Source: Manduca sexta
Lineage: Eukaryota > Arthropoda > Insecta > Lepidoptera > Sphingidae
NCBI RefSeq assembly: GCF_014839805.1
Contig: NC_051116.1
Span: 124,001 to 188,000 of the forward strand
DNA length: 64,000 nt
Direction of reading: 5' to 3'
Shown here: positions 45,701-51,800 of the stretch, one piece after another
Layout of the letters: every line of letters starts with the position of its first letter
Position numbering within the stretch: the stretch's first letter is position 1
Made by a program: the position numbers and the translations under genes
The notes under the pieces: model-generated
What the model was told of the DNA's origin: nothing
Seen by the model: the letters and a program-made list of their open reading frames with translations, nothing else
Database searches by the model: none

Positions 45701-48131
45701 AACTGAATTGAACTGCAATCCATTCAAACTGACTTTAGTATGGTTAATATTGACAGTTGGGGTTGTGTACGGAGTGGCGCTCATGATATAAGCACTCGAG
45801 TCTAAGTGTAAACCTGGATTTGAATATAAAATATTAGTCAAATAAGTAAAATGATTTCTTGTTCAAGTGAATAAATATGTTATAACAGTGACGTTTCGGT
45901 TGCCATTTTAGTTCAGATATTGAACAAATAGTTTATATGGACGTTCGTGTCTATAGAATATACGTCAATTTTAATGTCTTTGTGCATTAAATAATTTTGC
46001 ATCATTCTCAGGTAAAACGAACTACGTACCGGCTCCTAGTCCCATGCCACCGCTCGACGGATCCTACTACAATATGGCTTCCGATAGATATCTGTCCTAC
46101 CCGCCTTTGATTGGAGAATATTTGCAACAAGTAAGTGAATTTTGTAACAAATAACTGTGCAGTAGAATTTAGAATGCAATATACTAAATATCGATGTAAA
46201 AAAAACGTATTTGTTTTAGTAAAATATTATACTATTGAAGAATATCCGACTAACAAACTCGCTACATCATGTCAATATAAGATTTCTTTATATGAAAGAT
46301 TGTAATGAAAATAATAATATTAGCCTTGTATTATATACTGTCCCACTTCTGGGCACGGGCCCCCTCCACTACTGATCTCATACATACTCCTGATTCCTGA
46401 ATAAAGGTGTGACATGCATTACCTTCCTTAAGCACATAATATCCGACACGTCTATATCAAAATTTTCTAATTTTGATAGAATTAAAAATAAATTGGCAAT
46501 TAATATGAATGCTAGGACTTTGCACGCTAACGTAATATCTTTTTATTTCACGGAGAAATTGATTGACATCTACCGCTCAGCATCAATTGAAATTAAAGAG
46601 TTATATTGAGTTTGCTGGCTTAATGGCCCTTCATTGAACCGCCAGATATTAAAAACGTATGACGAGCGCCAGGCCGTCCTACCATTACATAATTCTATAC
46701 AAACCCCAAACAAATACAAACCAAAATACCTCTAGTTCCTTTAGCGGAAGGTTGGGTATACCGTGGTGGAATCCTCCAAACGCCCCCAACTCTCAAGACG
46801 CTGGTAACATACACGATCACCAGCTCAATCCAAGCTCCCACACTCACCATCTTTATTACTTGCAGCAAGCCGGCCGCACTCCAACTCCCCTCAGCAGTAC
46901 GGAGCTCAGCCATTACCGAAGCCTCACATGATGAACGGAGGGATATCGGGAGGATCGCCTTCTCACATGACCAGCCCGCCGCACAACTACGGGCTTGATG
47001 GTAAGATTCATTTCAACCATTTCGAAAATTTCCTTTTTTATCCAATTATGATCTGTAAATATATGAAAACTTTGAATAATAATAATATCAGCCCTGTATT
47101 ATATACTTGCCCACTGCTGAGCACAGGCCTCTACTACTGAGAAGGATTAGGCCTTAGTCTACCACGCTGTAGTGCGGATTGGTAGACTTCACACACCTTC
47201 GACATTCCTATAGAGAACTTTTCAGATGTGCAGGGTTCCTCACGATGTTTTCCTTCGCCGTTAAAGCGAATGATAAATAAACTTTTAATGATATTTCCAA
47301 ATGTAAAAGAGAATTCTAGAAAATCTCGAATGTTTTTTATATGATTAATTACTTTTTCGGAAAAAATATGAAATATAAATACGCAAATTCGTCGTGCATT
47401 TTTACATATCTGAAAATAATTGATTACTATTGATTTCTGAAATGTAAGTTTTCTGAAGTAAACCTAACAATAAGACAGTTTCTCTAGACAGACAGTCAGC
47501 TGGTGGCACTCTAAGGCGTCAGAGGCTGGACAAGATGGCCGCCGTTCCACCACCAGATGTCACCGTACTTCATCAGGGCAATTGCACACAGGTGAGTTAT
47601 GAAAGACTTAAAATATACCAAATAGTTTATATTTGATGGCTTCATAGATATCAAACTTCATAAACTCAAAAGTTGCCAACACCAATAGGTAAAGTATTGT
47701 ATATAGTACAGTACAGTATAGTATTATATAAACTGTATATTAGTGTACAGTAACCTAGACCTTTGACATTTATATCTTAATTATGACGAATTAGATACCC
47801 AGCAACATCAGACGAAGTTTACAGAAACTGCGTAATGACCTCATTAAGTTTCAAACTCACCTAAACCCATTGTTACAGCACCAGATGTCCCTAAACTCCA
47901 TCAGTGAAGCAACCCCAGTCGATCCTGAAGGACCCATCGCGACACAAATACGGCAACCAATACGGGAGCCCAGTTTCCACCAGCACCCCTCACAACTCAA
48001 GCCAAATATTGACAGTCCAAAACCTACCATCAGACGTGCCTCAATATGGCACCATTAAAAAGGAGAATAAGAAACAAAACGTGACCATAGATGAGTCATT
48101 TAACAAGAGAAGCGAAACACATGTTGTGTAA
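30623..48131 (+). CDS. sns/hbs: nephrin-like Ig/FN3 adhesion receptor (Sns/Hibris family), copy B, 5'-incomplete gene span
   Basis: This span is the most complete copy: 18 exon positions (E12 in two alternative forms), all with consistent GT-AG phases. Spliced with E12b it is 2,849 nt, about 949 residues plus a stop. Domain order is five Ig domains (E1-E2, E3-E4, E5-E6, E7-E8, E8-E9), one FN3 (E10-E11), a transmembrane segment (E12a or E12b) and a tail (E13-E18). The family call rests on a last Ig with the YGSYECGARNDLG signature followed by an FN3 with TLEWVPGFDGGL and ATTFTIGGLEKST, which strongly resembles nephrin, and on the tail start SATIEMYAPSSYND. Nephrin-family receptors act at the plasma membrane in heterophilic adhesion with Kirre/Roughest-type partners (myoblast fusion, slit diaphragm, eye patterning). 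Sns and Hibris cannot be separated here. The signal peptide and N-terminal Ig domains are missing. Kirre/Neph proteins also often end in THV but lack the FN3, so they fit less well. Confidence 0.9.
31165..31318 (+). CDS. sns/hbs: copy B exon E2 (Ig domain, second half)
   Basis: Phase 0 in, phase 1 out; acceptor tttttcaccag, donor T|gtaag. It completes the E1 Ig domain with AEISILTNVTDNQAQYRCEA, carrying the second Ig cysteine and an NVT sequon. The 405-bp intron before it is unusually open: the reading frame runs into this exon from 30904 without a stop. Confidence 0.9.
32347..32484 (+). CDS. sns/hbs: copy B exon E3 (second Ig, first half)
   Basis: Phase 1 in, phase 1 out; acceptor caatag, donor CAAG|gtaagt. 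It encodes an A'/B strand with EATLYCDAAS and the core tryptophan in ALSWWRDG. The matching exon of copy A carries a 1-bp insertion, and copy C differs in residues just before the WW pair (AHVSWW instead of AALSWW). Confidence 0.9.
32937..33101 (+). CDS. sns/hbs: copy B exon E4 (second Ig, second half)
   Basis: Phase 1 in and out; acceptor taacag, donor CTTT|gtgagt. It carries the F-strand cysteine in MNGAIYTCQATNEALQ, closing the second visible Ig domain. The length, 165 nt, is the same in all three copies. Confidence 0.92.
33486..33644 (+). CDS. sns/hbs: copy B exon E5 (third Ig, first half)
   Basis: Phase 1 in and out; acceptor tttcag, donor GGTA|gtaagt. It encodes YAPIFDEATPY and the core tryptophan in ITYTWTKDGLP. 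There is no cysteine at the usual B-strand position (LIVVLRADGNPG), so the canonical Ig disulphide of this domain appears to be missing or shifted. Confidence 0.88.
34078..34209 (+). CDS. sns/hbs: copy B exon E6 (third Ig, second half)
   Basis: Phase 1 in and out; acceptor ttcgtag, donor CACT|gtaagt. It carries the classical HDAGVYTCEAVNSQG motif of an Ig F-strand and two possible N-glycosylation sequons (NLT, NIS). Copy C has a 2-bp deletion inside this exon; copy A is intact. Confidence 0.92.
34495..34605 (+). repeat. decayed S1 SINE 3' segment, E6-E7 intron (copy B)
   Basis: It keeps ACAGTAGTAGAAGGC and GTAATACAGGGTTGGTTCAT. Allelic segments are at about 20185-20290 (A) and 49345-49450 (C). 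Confidence 0.6.
34757..34837 (+). CDS. sns/hbs: copy B exon E7 (fourth Ig, first part)
   Basis: An 81-nt exon, phase 1 in and out; acceptor cctcag, donor ACAG|gtaagg. It encodes PASIVSASQNGITNP followed by AILSCTATG, the B-strand cysteine of the fourth visible Ig domain. Confidence 0.88.
35135..35417 (+). CDS. sns/hbs: copy B exon E8 (fourth Ig end, fifth Ig start)
   Basis: A 283-nt exon, phase 1 in, phase 2 out; acceptor ttcttgtag, donor TGCAA|gtaagt. It completes the fourth Ig (IRWERKGYK, then DVGNFKCVVDNGIGG) and begins the fifth (NVGQVGRLTCK). It is the only visible exon that spans an Ig-Ig junction. Confidence 0.93.
35722..35957 (+). CDS. sns/hbs: copy B exon E9 (fifth, membrane-proximal Ig)
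   Basis: Phase 2 in, phase 1 out; acceptor atttccag, donor CCAG|gttagt. It contains CKSAPAPNFTWSKTGSTLP and VTSSDYGSYECGARNDLGF, the arrangement of the last Ig of nephrin-type receptors immediately before FN3. NFT and NTS sequons are present. A Helitron-like repeat begins about 10 bp after the donor. Confidence 0.93.
35966..36150 (+). repeat. Helitron-like element (family H2), copy B, next to the E9 donor
   Basis: Starts ATATACATATTATAAAACAA and ends GCGAGCAAAAGCTATT. It lies in the first 200 bp of the E9-E10 intron. A second diverged element (about 36238-36372, minus; copy A 18410-18570) follows. Confidence 0.78.
37180..37795. repeat. cluster of repeat family Z (copy B)
   Basis: The allelic counterpart of 16968-17612, in the long E9-E10 intron. 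Confidence 0.65.
37933..38041 (+). CDS. sns/hbs: copy B exon E10 (FN3, first half)
   Basis: Phase 1 in, phase 2 out; acceptor cctttccag, donor ACAG|gtaagt. It encodes DQVISLTVSNVTHSTVTLEW followed by VPGFDGGLTSWYRIRYR. The tryptophan and the GFDGGL loop are hallmarks of the single FN3 of nephrin and its insect relatives. Confidence 0.93.
38090..38223 (+). repeat. interspersed repeat (family Y), copy B
   Basis: Allelic to 16548-16677, between E10 and E11. Confidence 0.7.
38465..38634 (+). CDS. sns/hbs: copy B exon E11 (FN3, second half)
   Basis: Phase 2 in, phase 1 out; acceptor attccag, donor CTAA|gtaagt. It encodes ATTFTIGGLEKSTDYVFSIM and the YRP/TKITTL end of the FN3 fold. The following E12 codon is split in phase 1, compatible with both transmembrane exons. 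Confidence 0.92.
39274..39598 (+). repeat. full-length S1 SINE with 12-bp target-site duplication (copy B)
   Basis: TATAGATTCAAT occurs at 39262-39273 and again at 39599-39610. The head reads AGCGATAGCCTAGTTGGGTG (A box) and GGTTCAAATCC (B box), and the tail ends GGGCTGATATTATTA. This copy defines the family: a polymerase III type tRNA-like head, a conserved body of about 200 bp and a short TATTAT tail. Confidence 0.92.
39954..40118 (+). CDS. sns/hbs: copy B exon E12a (alternative transmembrane exon a)
   Basis: 165 nt, phase 1 in and out, acceptor cttcctag. It encodes an extracellular stub (IPSSVQSSSEEYSSY), a hydrophobic helix (VFIITGTIVGTALILLNVLL) and a basic stop-transfer segment (LHRRTNKRIR). 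It joins in frame from E11 and into E13, just as E12b does, so the two look mutually exclusive. The donor is weak (AGAG|gtttgg). If it is not used, translation runs on and stops at 40171, giving a receptor with almost no tail. The same exon sequence is present in copy A. Confidence 0.8.
40972..41142 (+). CDS. sns/hbs: copy B exon E12b (alternative transmembrane exon b)
   Basis: 171 nt, phase 1 in and out; acceptor ttttgcacccag, donor GAAAG|gtattt. It encodes SSEVGELNVISTEYVDQADV, then a membrane helix (YVSITGVVLVFINAALIACF) and basic residues (ILKRRSRRLK). It is alignable with E12a along the helix (shared G, L, N, L, I and the basic end), suggesting an exon duplication. Including both exons in one mRNA would put two membrane helices in series, so alternative use is more likely. 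Confidence 0.85.
41673..41869 (+). CDS. sns/hbs: copy B exon E13 (cytoplasmic tail)
   Basis: Phase 1 in, phase 0 out; acceptor tcgcgcag, donor CCAG|gtaagt. It begins EQAGQSSKSATIEMYAPSSY, followed by an acidic and serine-rich stretch and the proline-rich QPPPIPEVP. The tyrosines in YAPSSYND and YSQDEG are candidate phosphorylation sites for SH2 adaptors, as known for nephrin-family tails. Copies A and C do not contain this exon. Confidence 0.9.
41882..42132 (+). mobile_element. Helitron-like non-autonomous element (family H2), intron after E13
   Basis: Runs from TACTAATATTATAAATACGA to GGGCGAAGCCTAAGCAAAAG followed by CTAGT. It begins about 12 bp after the E13 donor. Confidence 0.78.
42155..42395 (+). 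repeat. Bm1-like SINE (family S2), decayed, intron after E13
   Basis: TTTTTCTGGTCAGTGTCAGC, then TGGAGTTTGTAATTTATGTC and ATATTATGGAACGGAAAG place it in S2; the tRNA head is degraded. Confidence 0.72.
42640..42870 (-). repeat. Bm1-like SINE (family S2), full length, intron after E13
   Basis: The minus strand reads GGCTCGGTGGCTTACTG, a GGGTTCGAAGCACGGGCCGG B-box region, and CACCATGAGACGGAACACAA. Confidence 0.87.
43155..43345 (-). repeat. Helitron-like fragment, intron after E13
   Basis: The plus strand opens TAGCGTTTGCTTGCAGCTCC (a variant of the TAGCTTTTGCTCGCGGCTTC end) and closes TATTAGTATAGATC. The interior is diverged. 43346-43877 and 44044-45639 show nothing else I can name. Confidence 0.6.
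43878..44043 (+). CDS. sns/hbs: copy B exon E14 (cytoplasmic tail, proline/tyrosine-rich)
   Basis: Phase 0 in, phase 1 out; acceptor ttcgcttag, donor GCTG|gtgagt. High GC at third codon positions supports coding. It encodes TTDAYLMDDQG, then IPPPLDYPPPNYAVYDGDHA and a histidine-rich stretch (HPHRHKD). The PPPLDYPPPNY segment could bind SH3 or WW domains, and YDGD resembles a phosphotyrosine adaptor site; both are inferences. Confidence 0.88.
45640..45965 (+). repeat. unclassified ~330-bp repeat (family X), intron before E15
   Basis: Matches 3140-3467 in the same orientation, ending at GTTCGTGTCTATAGAATATA. It lies about 50 bp upstream of exon E15. Confidence 0.72.
46012..46130 (+). CDS. sns/hbs: copy B exon E15 (cytoplasmic tail)
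   Basis: Phase 1 in, phase 0 out; acceptor cattctcag, donor CAACAA|gtaagt. It encodes KTNYVPAPSPMPPLDGSYYN followed by MASDRYLSYPPLIGEYLQQ. The donor and acceptor are strong, and the join from E14 creates a glycine codon (SAGKTNY). Confidence 0.85.
46309..46385 (-). repeat. S1 SINE 3'-end fragment
   Basis: Only the tail segment (ATTAGCCTTGTATTATATAC to CCTCCACTACTGA) is left, between E15 and E16. Confidence 0.72.
46744..46860. repeat. repeat-like fragment abutting the E16 acceptor
   Basis: GTATACCGTGGTGGAATCCT followed by CCAAACGCCCCC is an inverted relative of 4952-4984. The homology fades before the E16 acceptor. Similarity judged by eye only. Confidence 0.45.
46895..47000 (+). CDS. sns/hbs: copy B exon E16 (cytoplasmic tail)
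   Basis: Phase 0 in, phase 1 out; acceptor ccaactcccctcag, donor GATG|gtaaga. It encodes QYGAQPLPKPHMMNGGISGG and SPSHMTSPPHNYGLD. The alternative acceptor at 46865 (ttgcag) would put E15's frame onto a stop at 46929, so 46895 is preferred. The intron just upstream carries a repeat-like fragment (about 46744-46810). Confidence 0.7.
47078..47277 (-). repeat. S1 SINE, 5'-truncated, intron between E16 and E17
   Basis: ATATCAGCCCTGTATTATAT tail through to TTTTCCTTCGCCGTTAAAGC; the tRNA-like head is missing. Confidence 0.8.
47488..47591 (+). CDS. sns/hbs: copy B exon E17 (cytoplasmic tail)
   Basis: Phase 1 in, phase 0 out; acceptor tttctctag, donor ACACAG|gtgagt. It encodes DRQSAGGTLRRQRLDKMAAV and PPPDVTVLHQGNCTQ. 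A short stretch in this exon (CACCAGATGTC...CATCAG...GCAA) recurs at the start of the next exon region, at about 47879. Confidence 0.72.
47910..48131 (+). CDS. sns/hbs: copy B exon E18 (C-terminal exon, PDZ-ligand-like end)
   Basis: In phase 0 from an AG at 47908-47909 this reads QPQSILKDPSRHKYGNQYGS, then VPQYGTIKKENK and ends FNKRSETHVV before TAA. Codon third positions in this frame are GC-rich like the neighbouring tail exons, and the THVV end looks like a PDZ-domain ligand. The acceptor is poor. A better-looking acceptor at 47878 (tgttacag) in phase 0 would read a different frame, starting HQMSLNSISEATPVDPEGP and stopping at 48058. I favour the THVV frame, but the start of this exon is uncertain. 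A 1-bp assembly error near 47900 is also possible. Confidence 0.6.
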   Translation, partial: QPQSILKDPSRHKYGNQYGSPVSTSTPHNSSQILTVQNLPSDVPQYGTIKKENKKQNVTIDESFNKRSETHVV

Positions 48132-48227
48132 AGTGACGCACTTGAACAAGTGACGGAAGTAAACCAAGTGACAATAGTGAACCAAGTGACATTAGTGAAA
48201 CAAGTGACAGTGAACATGTGTAAATAA
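48132..48227 (+). repeat. 18-bp tandem repeat, in frame after the stop codon (3' UTR)
   Basis: The motif CAAGTGAC recurs at 48147, 48165, 48183 and 48201, exactly 18 bp apart, inside a frame that stays open from the terminal TAA (48129-48131) to TAA at 48225-48227. Read in that frame it gives a six-residue repeat (EQVTEV, NQVTIV, NQVTLV, KQVTVN). It is either a repetitive 3' UTR or a C-terminal extension reached by readthrough or by an error in the stop. Confidence 0.75.
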
Positions 48228-48319
48228 GTGGTCTAGATACAATGTAGATAGTCTTTAAAATTGATTGTGATACAGGAACGATGAACTAGTTAGTGCAATG
48301 CATCCAATGGATATTGATC

Positions 48320-48819
48320 NNNNNNNNNNNNNNNNNNNNNNNNNNNNNNNNNNNNNNNNNNNNNNNNNNNNNNNNNNNNNNNNNNNNNNNNNNNNNNNNN
48401 NNNNNNNNNNNNNNNNNNNNNNNNNNNNNNNNNNNNNNNNNNNNNNNNNNNNNNNNNNNNNNNNNNNNNNNNNNNNNNNNNNNNNNNNNNNNNNNNNNNN
48501 NNNNNNNNNNNNNNNNNNNNNNNNNNNNNNNNNNNNNNNNNNNNNNNNNNNNNNNNNNNNNNNNNNNNNNNNNNNNNNNNNNNNNNNNNNNNNNNNNNNN
48601 NNNNNNNNNNNNNNNNNNNNNNNNNNNNNNNNNNNNNNNNNNNNNNNNNNNNNNNNNNNNNNNNNNNNNNNNNNNNNNNNNNNNNNNNNNNNNNNNNNNN
48701 NNNNNNNNNNNNNNNNNNNNNNNNNNNNNNNNNNNNNNNNNNNNNNNNNNNNNNNNNNNNNNNNNNNNNNNNNNNNNNNNNNNNNNNNNNNNNNNNNNNN
48801 NNNNNNNNNNNNNNNNNNN
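48320..48819. other. assembly gap (500 N)
   Basis: Exactly 500 N separating the 3' end of copy B from the truncated minus-strand copy C. The first base right of the gap is the complement of the last intron base before exon E8, so copy C loses E8 and everything downstream exactly at a splice acceptor. Confidence 0.98.
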
Positions 48820-51800
48820 CTACAAGAAATATGTTGTTAGAAATTTTGTACGTAGTTTTGCAATATGGTAAAAGAAAATTGACTAAAACATATGAACACC
48901 TAATAAATTCAATAAAGTCAGACTATTTCTTCAAAACAATCCAAAATAGAAATCTTTCTATTTCTATTTCGTTGTTCTATCAATAAAGGTTATTAAAATG
49001 TTAAACTAACTATCGGTTTCTAGTTTCTTTATTTACATCAAATAATAGAAAATCAACACTGTATTAATATTCCTAGATATGTTTCTAGAAAACATTTCGA
49101 CGTATTTGCCTTACCTGTAGCCGTACAAGATAAAATGGCGTCTTCGTTGGGATTTGTAATTCCATTTTGCGACGCTGATACGATGCTTGCAGGATCTGAG
49201 GAAAATATTTATGTACTCGCAGGCAATTTAGAATAGATATCTATACAAATACTTCCAAGTAATGGGACTTTTAGTTAGTACTGAAGTTATAGTTAATTCA
49301 AATAGACATTCAAACCAAGTTAAGTTTACCCAACATTTTTATAGTCCCAAATAATGAACCAACCCTGTATTACAATTGTTCCACTACTGGGTATATACCT
49401 TCTACTACTGTGAGGGTAAATCCTTTCAAAACTAGGCCTAAACGCCTTGTTATTCTTAATAAATTAAAACCTTTTATATAAATTTCAGTGATAAAAACAA
49501 TATTCTCCAAAAGTATAACATTCAGCGATTCAGATTTTATACTTCTGCTGGATGGTTTTTTCGTTGACTTTTACAATAAGTCAGCCTTTGTTTAAAAACC
49601 ACAATAACTACGATATGATACTATTGGTCTACTGCGATACGAGCCTGAAGCCCAGTACAGCAAACCACCGTGAACTGATAGTGTTGTATCTTGAATAAAT
49701 AAATAAAAAAAAATAGGTAAGCTAGTTACTTACAGTGAACATTTATGCTGATGTTGGCAGTAGCAGCTCCCTGGGAGTTGACAGCCTCGCACGTGTACAC
49801 ACCGGCGTCGGCGAGACAGTCGGGTCAAGTTCAGCATACTTCCTTCCGAAAGTATTCTGTCATCTACGAAGAAACATTAAAAATCAACGGAGATCGAAGA
49901 CTTGTAATTTTAGTATAAAATAATAAGATTAATTAATATATATATATTTTCCCCTTTACCATAAACAATATGTAGTTAATAAGCCCTCTTAGAAAGTACA
50001 AGTAAATAGTTATAGAAGTAATGATTATCATTTTAATGATGATACAACACCATAATGTAATTTGACTGACCTCGATATAATATAACAGTTTACTTCAAGC
50101 TGATGATTACAGTAATGACATTGACGATAGTACTAACTCTGACGTTAAAATTGAAGGTATTGATAATGAAAATGATATAAAACAACTTACTCTTTCCTGC
50201 TACAACAGTTTAAAATATATCAGTTATTATATACTATATTGGTAATAACATTGATGTTAAACTTAAAGATTATGAAAATGATGCAAATCAACAACTTACT
50301 ACCGCTGCTATAAGAAGACTGTGTGATGGGGAGTCCGTCCTTGGTCCAAGTGTAAGTGATGCTTCCAGGGTTGCCATCAGCTCGTAATACTACGATTAGC
50401 GGTTCGTTTTCTACTCCAACTGTTGTGTAGGGCGTTGCTTCGTCGAATATTGGCGCGTCTGAAATGAATAGTTTGGTTAAAATATGGTTTAAATTACGTT
50501 AAACCTTTAAAAAGAGAAGAAAAAATTATGTTACCAAAAGAATTTTGTTTGATGTTTAAAACTGGTTGTTCAGCTTACTTCAACTCTCTTTACAGGATTC
50601 ATTCGTGTTAGTTAAAAACCTAAACTGTGTTTCAGGCCTGGGATTATAACCCAGGGTTTCCTAGTCAGAAGTTGTTAGAAGAGTATATTTATAGTCTGAG
50701 GAGGCAATAACTTAATGAACTAGAAGATAGAGAGATATTTAAAAATAATAAGGCTATTCATAAACATTTACTAGGTTTGCACCAAAAAAAAAAACACTAC
50801 AGCTTTCACCATTAATAATATTACTATTACTCACAAAGAACTTTCAACGCCATAGCATCGTGGACGCTTCTCTGTAGCGCTTCGTTCGTGGCTTGGCAGG
50901 TGTAGATCGCACCGTTCATGTCTTTGGTGATCTTCAGCTTGAGTTCTATTGTTGACACTGTTCCTCCGTGAAGACCTTTCTTGAGCTGCATTGGTAGACC
51001 TGTTAGAGGATATGAGCTTTATTTAAGGAAGGTTGTGGCAGTTAGTAGAAAATACGTTATAGTTTGCAGGAAATATAAAAGGTTGATTTTATCTAGTGTT
51101 GCAATTGCATTTATTAGTATGCAAGTAGGGACTTTATTAAGAAAATATGCGCACTCAGGGTGTGATTCCTGATATTGATTTTATTGCCAGTTCATTTAAG
51201 TATTCATTTATTGTGCCATGTAAGCTTACAGATCATTAACTATGAAATAAAGGGTTAATTTTATTATCTACTAAAGAATTAAAACTATTTTTCACCACTT
51301 CAGCACACGAGTGTCAAAGAATACGTTTTCTGTTAACCAGTTTCATTATCAAAATTTTGGATATCGTTGAGAATTTTATAAAGTTATGTTAATCAAAAAT
51401 AAAGCTTTCTATTGATGGAGATAAAGCTTTATTTACGATAGAATACTTACCTTGCACAGGTATACCATCCCGCCACCAGGATACGTGCGCTGGTGGGTTA
51501 CTAGAGGCTGCATCGCAGTACAGTGTGGCTTCGATTCCCGGTTTCAACTTTTCAGGTTCTGCTCTCACTTTCACTGCTTCTGGGGCGACTATTGGGAAAT
51601 TAAAGTTATTTTAGATTTTTTATTAGAGACCTTATTGTTTTTAGATCTAGGTTTATTGCGCCAAAAGAGGTTTGATCATACTTGTTTTAAAAATAATTAG
51701 GCTAAAGACATTGGAAACCAGTTTCAAAGAAAGACTACGCCGAAACGGACTGTTGCTAATATCGCTGAAGCAGTTTCATAGTACTAATGTATGACAACTG

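Noticed and set aside
47870..48058. The HQMSLNSISEATPVDPEGP frame as the definitive C-terminus
   Set aside because: It has the better acceptor but poorer codon-position bias and no family-like end; it is kept only as an alternative to the THVV frame.
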